A stretch of DNA of 64,000 bases from Nipponacmea schrenckii (Eukaryota > Mollusca > Gastropoda > Lottiidae): NCBI GenBank assembly GCA_030562195.1, contig JAUJPP010000003.1:12741398-12805397 (forward strand), written 5' to 3'. The translations under genes and the position numbers were made by a program. Within the stretch, counting starts at the first letter, position 1, and the number at the start of each line of letters is the position of its first letter. Under the pieces are notes generated by a model. It was given only the letters and a program-made list of their open reading frames with translations. It made no database searches and was not told where the DNA came from. Below, piece after piece: positions 26,401-41,400 of this stretch.

Positions 26401-29400
26401 TCACTTTTTTTTTGTCATGCAAACGAATATTAATGCTAGAAAAACTGTAAGAAATGACAAAATGGAAGTAAATTTTGACCATTTATTCATTTGATAAAAA
26501 AGTTACTTTTTCTATATCTTTCAGCAAAGTAATGTCTATACTTGGGGATTGTTGGAAAAAAATTATCATAACAAACAGATCAATATTTTTATGTGATATA
26601 TTTTCATCTATATTTACAGGGAACCCAAATCTATGATGCTAAAAGAGGAAGCTTTGTAGATTTAGGTATTTTAGATGTTATGCAGATATTTGGTCGTGCT
26701 GGTCGACCACAATATGATAAATTTGGTCATGGTACTATATTAACAACACATGATAAACTGTCCCATTATTTATCATTAATGACTAGACAGAATCCTATAG
26801 AAAGTCAATTTATAAACAGTTTAACTGATAATCTTAATGCTGAGGTAAGCCATGTATAAAATACTTATTGACATCTGTTTATTAATAGTTGAAAAGTTTG
26901 TTCAGTATGATGAGAGCTCCACATCTTTTTCTGGTCAATTTCTTATTTGTGGATGAATTATAGTTGATTTTGTTTAGTGATCTACAAAAGTTACCTTCTA
27001 TTATATAAACTAGATATAATCTGGTTACTTATACAATGTTTACCATTTCTCATGTTGAAGACAATTGTAGATGTAAAACCCTGTTTACTAAGATAGTCTT
27101 TGTATGTTATATACAGGTAGCTTTAGGTACTGTTACCAATGTAGAAGAAGCTGTAAAATGGATAAGTTATACCTATTTATTTGTTCGAATGAGAATCAAT
27201 CCATTAGCTTATGGTATTAATTACAACAAATTAGAGGTAAAGTTTAGTACTACAAAAACAAAATTTTAACTTTTGAAGGGTAAGGGTGACTGACATTGAA
27301 GTAGAACTTAGTCAATGGTATGCTCTCACCACCAACGCTCCCATCTGGTTTCTTATAGTTCAGTTTTTATTTACACCTTTATTTCCATATATATATATAT
27401 AATTTTGTAGACTGATCCAATGTTAGAGAAACATAGACATGATTTGATAATAGCTGCTGGCAGAAGATTAGATAAAGCTAGAATGATCCGATTTAACGAA
27501 GCTACGGGATATTTTGCCTCCACTGATTTAGGGAGAATATCTAGTCATTTCTATATTAAATATGACACTGTGGAGGTAAGTTAGCTATGTTATTTTCAAC
27601 CTATATTTATCATGTGTCCTGGGAGCTAATAATAAGAAGTGGCCACTTGTAGAAAATAATCCATCATTTTCTGTTACATTCCACCTAAGGTAAATCTTTA
27701 TGGTAAATGTGGTGAATTATAACATAAGGGTAAAGACAAATAAAATTTCCTGAAGCACCACTGAAACTGCAATCTTTTGATGTAGGCAACCCAAACATGT
27801 GTTTTATGATGTTTTAAACAAAGGATGATTTTCTAAAGCATTTAAAAAAAAACCATTATTATCTGAGGTTATTGATTTAAAAAAACCGATGATTGCTTAT
27901 ATTGTCTTTGCAATTGTTGTAGATTTTTTTTTTAAATTGTGTAAATTGTAGGTCACATTGATTTTCAGCAATAATTCAATCTTATAAGATGTAATAAGTT
28001 TAAATTATTTATTTACAGGTTATAAATGAATCGTTTGTATCTCTGATGACAGAGTCTGATATATTATCAGTTGTTTCTAGAGCTCAGGAGTTTGACCAAA
28101 TTAAGGTAAATAATTTGATTATCTTATCTTTGGCATATGAAACATATTGAATTAGATGAGGTTGGCTTTAGGCCGAATCAATAGCATGTTATGCACAAGC
28201 AAGAAAAGAATGTGAAACAGAAAAAAAACTTGATATATGAAAAAAGAAAAAAGAGTTTGAATGATAAATACTAAAAGACTATTTTATAAAACTATCCTTA
28301 TGGAAGAAAGTTTAAATGAGCTCTGGTTTATAATGAACTAGGTTCGAGAAGATGAGATGGTAGAACTAGATATGTTGATGAAGAATGAGTGTGTAATGTC
28401 GGTACCAGGTGGTAAAGAGAATACCTATGGTAAAGTGAATATATTGCTACAATCTTACATCTCTAGAACACAGTTACAAAGTTTCTCACTCATATCAGAT
28501 TCAGCTTATGTTGCTCAGGTATTTATTTTGTATGATTTTTGTAAATGATACGTTGCTTTCCCTCTATTTGTAAACCTGATGACTGCTGATAGAAGGGACT
28601 GACATTGAAAAAGTGTCTAGTCATTCGTAAGGGACAAAGATCTCTCAACAATTGGAAATCTCAAAAACAGTAGGCTACCCAATGAGTAGGAATTTGAAAT
28701 TTCAAATCATTTTTCTGCTGATAGACAGAACCAGAACTTTATCAAAACAATTGATGCAACTGTCCTATATTTTATGAAATCCTGTCTGTTTGTTTGCATT
28801 AATAGTTACAAATTATACTCTTTATACAGAATGCAGCAAGAATTGTGCGAGCTCTGTTTGAAATGGCATTAAGACAAGGCTGGCCTTTGATGGCTAGTAG
28901 ACTATTATCATTATGTAAAGTGGTAGATAAAAGATTATGGGGATATGAAAGTCCATTACATCAATTTGCATCACTCAGTCCTGATATACTAAGAAAATTA
29001 GATGATAGAAATTTAACTATTGACAGATTGAGAGAAATGGATGCTAAAGAAATAGGTAAGTTCTAAAAGCCTGGTTTACTTCTTGAAGAGTAACATTCCT
29101 CAAATTATCAATCAAACTACCGGTACAATTAGTGAAACAGTTTGATATAATCTACATTAAATTTGACACAAGAGATGCAATTAGTCAATTTTTTCTGTAG
29201 CGAGGAGCAGTTGTCAGTAACATTTTTATACTTGTAGAATTGAATTTTCTTCACTTGTTGTTATATTCTTTGCAGGTCATATGATACATCATGTAAGAAT
29301 GGGTAGTGCTGTTAAACGATGTGTAGAACAACTACCTAATTTAATACTAGATGCTACTATACAACCTATTACTAGAACAATACTCAGAGTTCGTCTTCAT

Positions 29401-32400
29401 ATTACACCAGACTTTACCTGGGATGATAAGGTACTGTCAGTATATATTTTGTTATTATTAAATATTCGTGGTGGTTTGTATACCCTCTAATGAAGGGTTC
29501 GGAATGTGATTCCAGGATAAGTTTCAGATTGTTCCCTGTCAATGATGCAGATTTTAGAAACTGACATGGAAATAGTGTAGTAGTCTGATTGGACAATTAA
29601 CTTGTTTTCATGACCTTAATTAGCAGCATATCATTTCTTTTAGATATAAGACACTCTCAAGGTTATAGCAAGGATGTTGTGAGTTGTGCTTTACATTTTT
29701 TATATAAAATTCCTCTATAGCACAAGATTTCTTATGATTTTTATTTCAGGTTCATGGAACTGTTTCAGAACCATTTCAAATTTGGGTTGAAGATCCTGAA
29801 AATAATCATATTTATCATTCAGAATATTTCATGTTACTTAAAAAACAGGTGAGAATCCTTCATAATCATCTTTGTTTTTAAATTTCTATGGAGTTTATAT
29901 GTTGAGGTGGACATTCAGCCTTGTCAAGAGTTTCATAATCTTGTTTCAGTTGTTTTTAACAGTATCTTGTATTACATCTATACAAACCTTGAATACTATT
30001 GTGTTGATTGTACTTGATAGGTGAAACTGGGTGAAATGCAAACTCTAGTATTTACAATACCAATATTTGAACCATTACCAAGTCAGTACTATATAAAAGC
30101 TGTATCAGATAGATGGTTAGGTTCAGAAACCATGTGTGCTATATCATTTCAACATTTAATATTACCTGAAAAACACCCCCCTCATACAGGTGAGCTACTG
30201 CTTCCTTTATTATTCTAGTCAAATATCATTATTGAAAATTCTAGAAAAATTTTCATTCAGAGATTTGTAAATTTCTTCATTGGCAAAGTGTTTTCCTTCT
30301 TCATAGTTCCAGTGTGGAGGAAAAAATTCTACTCAAAACTGTGATGATTACATTTGTCTTGCTATTTATAGCTTTGTAAATTCCTATAGTCTGTATTCTT
30401 CTTACTCTAAACATTTCAATTATGCAAAACTGTTTTTTTTTTTTTGCAGAATTACTTGATCTTCATCCACTACCAGTAACAGTTTTAAATGATCCCAAGT
30501 TAGAGGCTTTATATAAATTTACCCATTTTAATCCTGTACAGACCCAGATATTCCATACATTATATCATACAGATTGTAATGTGTTGTTAGGAGCACCAAC
30601 AGGATCGGGAAAGACTATAGCAGCAGAGTTAGCTATATTTAGAATCTTCAGAGAATATCCCGGTTGTAAGGTTAGTGACTGTTACTGGATAAAATTTACT
30701 TGTAGATTATAAATATATCTAATACAGGGTCTTGGTAGTGGATGAACAAGAATTTTTTTAGATATTAAAGACATTTAAGAGTCAGTGCTCTTTGGCATAC
30801 AGTTGGAATTAGGAACAACTTCCATTAAGAAAAAATACTAATTTTATTATCACTTAAATGCAGTTAAATTCTTAATTGATCTGTATTTCAGTAGGTATAT
30901 ATACAGTTATATAATTCACAACTAGAATATAATTATAATTTGTAAAGTATATAGGATATATATAATATAAATGTCATAGAATGGATAGATAAACAATATT
31001 ATTTGGGAGATGTGGGTGTATCTTCCTAGTCTTCCTTGCCATTGTATATTTTAGGCAGTGTATATTGCTCCTCTCAAGGCTTTAGTTAGAGAAAGAATGG
31101 AAGATTGGAAAGTCAGAATTCAACAGAAACTTGGTAAAAAGTAAGTAGTTCCTATACACAAATTGACGACATTGATCTTGAACTGAGATTTAGTTTTTAA
31201 TTTATCTGGCATGTATCTTTTGATATACAATTATCTTGTCAATCAACATGACATGATCAAGATAAATGAAGGGAAAGTAGTATAAAAAATATTACCCTTT
31301 TCATTAGCTTCCATGACCTGCACAAGTAGAATATATAAGACCATTTCACTTCATTTTGTCTGAAACATTACCTTGTTTTGTTCATCTTAAGGCAGTTTAA
31401 AGTGTTATACTATTATTATATTACAGTGTAGTAGAACTAACTGGTGATGTAACGCCTGATATGAGAGCTGTAGCTAGGGCAGATTTGATAGTCACTACAC
31501 CAGAGAAATGGGATGGTATCAGTCGTAGCTGGCAAACTAGAAATTATGTTAAAAGTGTTAACTTACTAGTTATCGATGAAATACATCTCTTGGGTAAGTT
31601 TTTATATTGATGAAAAACATCTCATGGGTAAGTTTTCATATTGATGAAAAACATCTCTTGGGTAAGTTTTCATATTGATGAAATACATCTCTTGGGTAAG
31701 TTTTCATATTGATGAAATACATCTCTTGGGTAAGTTTTTATATTGATGAAAAACATCTCATGGGTAAGTTTTCATATTGATGAAAAGCATCTCTTGGGTA
31801 AGTTTTCATATTGATGAAATACATCTCTTGGGTAAGTTTTTATATTGATGAAATACATCTCTTGGGTAAGTTTTTATATTGATGAAAAACATCTCTTGGG
31901 TAAGTTTTCATATTGATGAAATACATCTCTTGGGTAAGTTTTTATATTGATGAAATACATCTCTTGGGTAAGTTTTCATAATATGGAGATTTCTAAATTT
32001 TAATCATTGTATTCCTTGTAGGTGATGATAGAGGTCCTGTATTGGAAGTCATTGTTTCTAGAACTAATTTTATATCTTCCCATACTGAAAAACCTGTTCG
32101 TGTTGTTGGTTTATCTACAGCATTAGCTAACGCCAGAGATTTAGCTGATTGGTTGGGTATTAAACAGGTAAAAATCTAATTTTCAATCTATAATCCAAAA
32201 TTTCTAACAGAAATGAATATATATCAGATCTTCATGTGCAGACTAGGTTGAATTTATGATATAAACTTTTTTTCAGATGGGATTATTTAATTTCCGACCC
32301 TCTGTACGACCTGTACCTTTAGAAGTACATATAGCAGGTTTTCCTGGTCAACATTATTGTCCTAGAATGGCTACCATGAATAAACCTACATTCCAAGGTA

Positions 32401-35400
32401 AATTTTTATTTTGTTTTCATTTAGTTTCTTAAATATTTCTTACACATAGCTTAAAACAGTTATTGTTTGATCTCAATGTGGAGATGTGATATGATTCAGT
32501 GAAGAAAACTTTTTATCATGGAGCTTAAAGTATACATACCAACTTTATATGGTAAGAGCTAGATTGTATATACATGTACAACTTTTAAATGGAGTCAATG
32601 AATATTTTAAGATTTTAATTCGCATTTGTTCTGAATATTTTACTCTTCCATTTGTAGCCGTTAAAACCTATTCACCAAACAAACCAGTTTTAGTGTTTGT
32701 ATCATCTAGAAGACAAACTAGACTAACAGCATTAGATCTAATAGCTTTCTTAGCAGCAGATGAAAATCCTAAACAATGGCTTCACATGCCGGAGATAGAG
32801 GTATGATGATATTTTTTAATTCAAATTGTGCTCCACATTATACATTATTAAAAGCTCATGAAATGTCATATGTTGCTACCAATAGCTCTGAATTACACAT
32901 AAGAATCTTATACAAATCAGTGAAATAGATCGGTTGGTAGTGAGTTAGATTGTCCTCTGTTAGAGGATTATTTGTCAGGAGTTTAAATGACTCTAAGAGA
33001 AGTTCTGTTGCTATGACCAATGCTCCCAAGAGTGCACCGTGTCTTCTGTCACCCTGTTATACAAATCATCTTATTCTGCTTTCTGAGGCAATGCCTCTAT
33101 AAGCGTCAGTGTCAAAACCACCAGATGCCATTGAATAAAAAATATCGCCTATCGTAAAATATTGAAAATGCAAATTTAGAATTGATATGTGTGAAATGAT
33201 TTAAGTGATAAACAGATAAAATTGTCAATTGTAAAAGACAATAAATTCTTCACCTGATCAAAAAGATAACACTGGTTATCAATGACACAGTATAATAAAT
33301 GATTCACACACCAAAAAACAAAGACATATCAGATATACATGTAGGTTAAAAAAGAAAATTAAAATTTTGTTTGGCAAGCTGTGTAATGCTTTGAAAGTTT
33401 GTTTAACCGTTCTCCACTGCGACCTTATAATATGTTGCTGAACAATTAGTGGAAGCTATGGTAAAGATTGTTGCAAGTTGGACCAGCAGATGCAAGGACA
33501 AAGATGAGAAGTCTACAGGTAGGTTAATATATACTATATACTATATATACTAATATATGTACTATTAAAATTGATATAATCACCAAAACTTAAGCTTATA
33601 GTTTATCTTAGATTAAGAAAATGCACCAACAAATGATTTTTCAGTCATTTGAGACACAAATATGATTTTATTGAGCTGGGTCCTGGATTTCAGAAATGTT
33701 GATTAAAAGATACTTGCCCAAGATGGTAACCAGGCTCTTAACTTGGGTGGTTCTGTTGTCATTGGAGTCTAAAATTGATGATTTTGACTGCTATGTACAT
33801 GAGATCATTTTCAATATTTGTGGAACCTTACGTCTTCATAAGCCCGGTAAAAACTCCATTCATTTCATTTTGTGCAACCTTAACAGTAAAATTATGCACA
33901 AATTTCAATAGGACAAGTAGCCTAAGTTTGAACGCAGAACTTTGTGAATCTTATGATAAGACAAAAAGGCTATGTTGTTTTCTTTTTGTTTTGTGTCATA
34001 TCAATTTCTAAAAATTGTTTTTGGTGCTGTTTTTATCGACTGAGTTCTTATGAAATATTGGGCAGATTTTTTAAAACCATGGTAAATATTCAGATATATG
34101 GAGTACAGTTTATGTGTTTATGTTATGAAGGAATGAGACATGATTTATTGAACTGGTGAAAGTTAACCCCACCATCAGTTTTTATCAAATTTTGTAAGAA
34201 GCTTTAGATCCACAAGATCTTGTACAAAATCGAGTTTGAGTTTTTTTAATTATTGCCTGTGACTGTGTAAAATCGTGTTAAAATATTATTATGGGTTCAA
34301 TAGAAGCTACAATTTTCAATGGATTTTGATGAACTTGTGAACATTGGAATGGACAAGACAGCGGTTCAGTTCAAATTTGACGATTTAGATGGAATTTTTT
34401 TAGCTATTGCCTTTGACTTTGTAAAATCATGTCAAAATTTTAATGTTTCTGCAATAGTAGCTATAATTTTCAAAGGATTTTGATGAAACTTGATAATTGA
34501 AATTGATAAATCAAAGGAATAAATGATTTATCAATTCTGATGTGTTGGCATATGTTACTCTGCCTGGCAAGCTATCTTATAGTTTTAAATTATATATTCA
34601 AGATGTAAAGATTATTACAAAAAGTAATTGAGGTAATATAGCTTTGTCTTGGGCTTGCCTATGTCTATGTCTTATAGACAGTTTAGTCAATGAAATTTTG
34701 TGTGTTGAAATAAACAATATTTGAACAAGTTAGATTTTTGGTACAGTTTGACACAGATTGATTGGGTAAGAGGGTATATCATCTGGGCAATCTATTAATT
34801 TGTAGACAAATGATTTTGAGTTTTATCACCTAAGGTTATGCAATGAAATTATGTCAGTATGATTCATGTATTTAAATGTTCTTATAGGTTTTATTCACAA
34901 AAACATTCACATTCAATCAATGAATTTGGAATTCTCCTTTTTTATTTGGAATCAGTATAATAGATTGCAAATTAGTTTTATTGCAGTATTTCCTTCAATC
35001 TGATTGTTTAATATAAGAAGGTCCCAGATTATTATAGATTTTATATGAAACTGATTGATTTGGATGTTATGTGTTACCAGTGCAAACTTTCAAAAAACAG
35101 ATTCTATTCTGTGAGAAAAAGATTAGATTGAAATCTTGTGTTGAGGGATGACCAAGTTATAAGGAGTTATTTAGACAATGTTAGAGTAAGATGTATGGTA
35201 TTACAATAGACTATAGCCTCTGGCAAGTTATTAAAAACTTAGATTTATTATTCTTGTCATCTTAAACAACAAAAACACCTTTATGACATCTACAAAATAC
35301 TACACGGCTTTGTTTTATTGAAATAACAAATAGAATGCAAGTTTATATCAACTTTGAAATGATGTCAATTTTACCTTCTTACAATACACATTATATAGTC

Positions 35401-38400
35401 AGGGATAGGTTTGCCGTTTATTGGGCCATTCATATGCTTATCTCAGAAATGGGAAATATACATGCTGAATTTGTGTTTTATTGGTCCATTGAAATAGTGC
35501 AAAATCATCTTTATTATGCAAATTTATATAAAGTTCTTGAATGTTCTTATTAGAAATCAGCAGTAATGCTAGCACAACTAGTAATCATGATAGGGCTATG
35601 AAAAATATCATGTTTATAATTTATTTATCTGTAGTTTATCACAGTAGTTTTATAGATCTGAATTATATATTCAAAATGTAAAGATTATTATAAAAAATCA
35701 AATGCACTACCCCCTGGTGGTAATATAGATTTATCTTATATTTGAATAACCATGGTTTATAGTATAATAGGTAATTATTTTAATATTATTGTAGGTTATT
35801 TTAAACAGTAGTAATAATAAATACATGCTTTTTATATTTACACATATAACTTGTTTACCTAAAAGATATTTATATAAGTAACTTTGTATATGTTTCAATA
35901 TAAGTCTCAATGATTTTTATATAGATTTTAACTTTTCATACAGATTTTAACTTTTCTTTAAAATATCAGGGTTAGGGTTAGGGTAAGGGTATAGACAAAT
36001 TTATAAATTTTTTGTCAATTTGGTCAATTTTCAAAGTTGTCGGGTTTTAATGAAATTCTTTGTGAATGCTTGGAATGATGGCAGCTATGAAGAAATGAAA
36101 TTTGAGGCAGATCCAAGCAATAGAAGTTTTTGAAATGGAGATTTGAATATTTTGATACTTGAAGTAAATTGCAATCTATCAGTTACTTCTGTTTAAAGTA
36201 CATCCTAATGCAGACCATTGTATTGTGACATACAAAATAAGTTGTTTTTTGACATGAAACAATAAATCAATCATTACAAGTGACAGTATGATATGATGAC
36301 AGTTTAGAAGGGAGTATGTTAAGACAATAGTATATATATATACTTATTTACTTGTTTATCATAGTTCATGGAGTAGACAAGTAGATGTTATTCTTATACC
36401 CCTTTTGATATCAAATAATATCTAATGTTTATATTAATGACAAAACGTAAGTAGTTATAATGTTATGTATGTTTTTGTTGGTCACATATGCAGGTATTTG
36501 AAAATAAAAGGAAAATTGATTTATTGAAAGAATACATGTATATATACATGTATTTGACTGAAACAAGGTTGTGGAGAAAATAGAAGAGATGTTTAAGAAA
36601 GTTTGAACAGATTTTTATTGAACTAGGAATCAATATTTAGGAATCAATATTTAGGAAATGTAAAAACTGTTTTCATAACTTTGTAACATCTGGAGTAATA
36701 ATAATCTTAAGTTCTATCATGATTGTATTTTTCACAGCTGGTATCCGTTATATTTGTCAATGTGGACTTTTTAGAATTGAAAAAAAAATGTTGTCATAGA
36801 AATTATAGACTGGATATTGGATGATACTACAAATACTTATATCTTGCACAGAAAAATTCTCCAATGATATTGACTCACTTTATTGACTAAGTTGCAAAAA
36901 ACTTAACCAATTGTAAAAGAAAAGTTTAGATTGTATTGTATTAGATTGCTTCTAGTTTGTAAGCACCTTAAAGCTTGGAAGATATTTCAGCTTTGATACA
37001 TGGAAAGGAAATGCCTTTAATATGGATGGAAATTAGCTATCTTTTGAATAGTGTCCTAGACCAAAATTATTCAAATTTGTTTGTGAACTAGAAAGAGACC
37101 ATGGTTTTGATTTTTTTGAAGGAACTTCATGAAACATCTTGTTGTAGAACTGTGATAGTGTGTTCGATCTTTATAAACAGTTTACAGTGTTTGTGATGGT
37201 GGGTGCCCATTACTTAGCCAGTATGTATGTCATTTATGCTATAAAAGTAATGCTTTTTGATTATTGTGATCCGAACCATTTACCCAATCACTCTATATAA
37301 ATCATTCCATTTATTAATTATGACACTCTTGTAATGAAGCAATTATATTAATTTATGTATATCTTGCTCATTAGCATTTCATTTTCATATCTAAATTGTA
37401 TTAATATATAGAAATGTAACAGATTATCTTTGTACTAGAAGAATTCATAGGTTAAATATGGATATGTTATTGGTTTTTGTGTTATAACTAATAATATAAA
37501 ACCTATTTCCTTACTGGCTTTTTAAAGTCAAATAAATTGTTTCTTGATTTTTTAGCTTTTAGCATTATCAATAGCTTCACAATTTCTAAGTCATAACAGA
37601 TTGATTAGGTACCGCAGGTTATACCATTGTCATCAAAATACATTTGTCTTGAAGTTTACTAGCTTGTATCTTTGAATCACAGTATGGCTTACTTGTGGCT
37701 GTACACATATGTATATGAATATTAATTGGTATTTATTAGGAGTATGTAACAGGTGTTTAAGTTATGAATACACAATATATATTATATTCATTGACTAATA
37801 CCATCACACATGTACTATTCTCTATTTAACACTATTTTTTTCCTAGGTTACAGGAAGGTCTAACTGTCAACTGAAGAGATAGATTTGGTGTTATAAACAA
37901 ACTTACATATAATGGCTACCTGAGAACACTGACAGAAATATCAAATTTCATATTTTCACCAGACACAATCAGTGGAAACTTGTTCAAAATGCCTGAACTG
38001 CTGGGATATTTACAGATGTATGGATCTTGGCATATCTTGTTGTTAATTTGTGTATTAGACATAATGTTTATTGCTGTGCATTTTGGAGAGAAAAAAGTGA
38101 CATTTACAATAGATAGATATGGAGATATTGTGTCTAGAACTACTGATGATATTGTGAATGATATCATGGAAGAACAATTCAAGCTGTCTCAAACTATTGA
38201 ACAAAATATACAACTCATTACAAATTTAACTTCTGCTTTGAAGGCTAAAGATAAAATCATTCGACATTTGACACTAGAAATGGAGATGGTTGAAAAGGAT
38301 ATTGCACTATTAAAATCTAGTCAAGAACCAACCTAATGTGATATTTTTATGTGTATATTCATTTTACATTCTGCCCTAGAATGACATCAGCCAATAATTG

Positions 38401-41400
38401 AATATTTTCAATGCAATTGTATGGCATGGGAAAGCTTTCTCTTTGTCAGCTTGTTATATTGTATGAATGTCACACATCTCGGTATTACAATATATTTGTG
38501 TTAAGAAGTGATTATTGATGATCTCCACCATCATCTACCCTGTCTCAATATAGTTCACCCACCTGATTGTGCATGTCCATTTTAAGACAAGTATTATGTT
38601 ATTGCTGTTTACTGTGTATGTATCATTCCACCCTTGAGTTTCCATTTGTTCTTGAAATGTTACTTTAGCTTATAAACATTCCACAAATACTAGCCTTCTA
38701 CTAATTTTTGATATCATTGAAAAGAAAAAAAAAGTGATAGCATATTGTTATTCGTTTCTTCTTTTCAGACTGTGACCTTAATTAACTCTTAAATGTTTCA
38801 AACAAAACTCATCAATCTCTTTAATTGAATAAAACTTACATATTTCCCTTAATTGAAAAACGTGAAGTCAAAATTCCATTTTGATAAATAAGTTTTCACC
38901 ATTTGTTGGACAAATAATACCTTAGTATCAGAAAGGGGGGAGTTTTAGTTTAGCTAATCAGGAATAGATTTCACTGATATAGATTTGAATTTTCAAATCC
39001 AATTGTCCATGTTACAAAATTGCAATGTTGATTTAACCATATATTATATAGAATTGAGAGTGAATTTTCTTTGAGGTATATATGAAGGAATTATGTTATT
39101 TTCATGCAGTTCTATTACATATATTGAAAACCCAAATCAATCATAGGGTAAATTTTTCAAGGCTTTGTTGGTTTGAACTACATACAAGTATACAAGTACT
39201 TACATATTATGATATAGTTATTCTCCATAATGTGTTCAGTGCCTTATTATTTTTACTATTATTGTGCTATTATTAATGTTTTATTAAATGCAAGTCATAC
39301 TACAGCATTAAAAATATTTTCTTGTTTATTGATACATATCTATGTATTTAAAATAGACTTTATTGATTGTTATATATATATATATATATATATATACAAA
39401 ATATCGTTGTTCTATAAATTATAATAAAACAAGTTTTTTTTTCTCTTCTGTTGGCTCCATTTATCTGCTATTGGCATTACTGACAAATGAATAGCCCATT
39501 TCATGCAATCAGTAACCCAATTTTCATCATGTCTATAAACAGATAATCCAGAAAAAGTTTTACTTCAAAGTCACCATATTACCATGAATAACAATTAAGA
39601 ATTCATTGTATGAATAGAAAAACTTAATGAATAAAGTTTTTTAAAAATTTGGTAATTAGTAAGCCACCATTGAACAATTTGAAATCTTTTGTATTTGTTT
39701 TATTTACTAAGCTTTCAATGCAAAAATTGCTTTAAGTTTGTTGGTTTGGCACAGATTTTTGTTGAAAATATAAATGTGTCCTTTTGGTGCAAAACATGGA
39801 ATTTCATACAATTTCACAAGACAAATTTCGTCACTAATTGTAATATTTTTTGGAATAAATAACATTGCATCAAGTATTAATAATCTTCCAGACTACCAAA
39901 CTTGATACACTAATATTGTAAGGCTTGGTTTATTAGCTTTACCAAGTTATATCACATAACAAATTCAAATATAGTACTGAATATACATACAATATTTTAT
40001 TTTTTGAAAAATAGATGTTGTTTCTAGTTTTATTAAAGTGATACTGCGTCTTTGAATGGACACACAATTTAAGTTCTCAAGAATAGTCAGTATGAGTATA
40101 TATTCATCAGTGAACTTACCTGGTGTCATAAAGTAACAGAATCCCTGTAAAATCTTGAAAACTTGCAAAACTATGTAATTATTGAAAAACGCTTAATCAA
40201 TTTATTAACTTGCCTGGGGCTAGCTTTACTTTTTATTTTTGGATAAAGTATAAATTTTATATTCTTTATTAGACGCTGTATTCCTTTAAGGAGTGATTGG
40301 TTTCAAAACAAACTCACGTCTTCAGTTCTTTGTACAGCATGGTTTGAAGTGGGGTTTATAATTTCAACGTATTGTATAACAAAACATGTATGTGTTTTAC
40401 TTTATTTAGATGGAGAACATTATAGGTGGTATAAAAGATACCAATCTAAAATTAACACTTGCATTTGGTATTGGTATACATCACGCTGGTTTAGTAGAAA
40501 GGGACAGGAAAACAACTGAAGAATTGTTTGTTAACTCTAAAATACAGGTACTTAATGAATAGTATCCTATCCACATTTAAACTCAAAAGATTCATCGATC
40601 TGATGAGCACAAAAGATAGATTTTCCTTAATATCAAAGTATGGTTGAGCATCATACATGGATAAAAAAGTTCAACATTACTTCTGATTTGTCAGATAAGT
40701 TATAAATGGGAGGTAACTCCCAAGGTGCATATGAATTCAGACACGGTTGAAAAGCAGTAACTCTACCAATATAATATTATTTATTAAGCTTGAGAAAGTA
40801 TTGTTTTTGATGTGTATTTATGGGTATAAAAGGCTCCCCTTTCCCCATGCTCTAATATCCCAACTTCACAAAGAATATTCTATTGGAATTCTCAATTCTC
40901 AGTCATATTGTCAAAATATGATGAAACCTGTGCCTACTTAAATATCTATTAAGAAAAAAAAATTCTTTTATAGTTCTCATTACAAAGTAAATTCTCTCTA
41001 AATGATGTAATGGTATCAAGATTTAAGAAATGTTATTTTATTTTGATTGTAGATGTTAATTGCTACCAGTACATTAGCTTGGGGTGTCAATTTCCCAGCT
41101 CATCTTGTAGTTATTAAGGGAACTGAGTATTTTGATGGTAAAACGAGAAGATATGTAGATTTTCCTATCACAGGTAAAACTAAGTTGACTATATATATAT
41201 CCAGTAATTCTTGTCTAATTATATACATACTTTCTGGCTAATGATTTATTTATCTAGGAATCAGATTTATATTTCATATTTTTAAAAAACTAATGGTTTT
41301 CTCATGAAAACAGAAAATGATATAAATGTACAACAGATCCTAAATCAGAAAAATCTTCCATACACTCTTAACATCAGAATTACATCATGTTGCAATATTT

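Larger units (their letters stand above)
22299..30189 (+). other. ASCC3: ASCC3 exons 8-23: helicase cassette 1 and first Sec63 unit
   Basis: Exons: 22299-22499, 22772-22912, 24890-25054, 25193-25349, 25564-25655, 25854-25988, 26202-26393, 26620-26844, 27117-27236, 27411-27575, 28019-28105, 28342-28518, 28830-29055, 29276-29430, 29750-29848, 30021-30189. Visible motifs in order: CAPTGAGKT (Walker A), [19 protein letters not shown], the RecA2 motifs HHAGM and [19 protein letters not shown] (motif VI), then the winged-helix/Sec63 part ending in [12 protein letters not shown] and [12 protein letters not shown]. Intron 9 (2.0 kb) is enlarged by a second TIR element. Confidence 0.95.

Noticed and set aside
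31573..31980. CRISPR-like direct repeats
   Set aside because: The units are contiguous without spacers and lie in a eukaryotic intron; this is a minisatellite.
40596..40630. CTGATGAG site near 40,596 as a hammerhead core
   Set aside because: No GAAA core or paired stem II follows.
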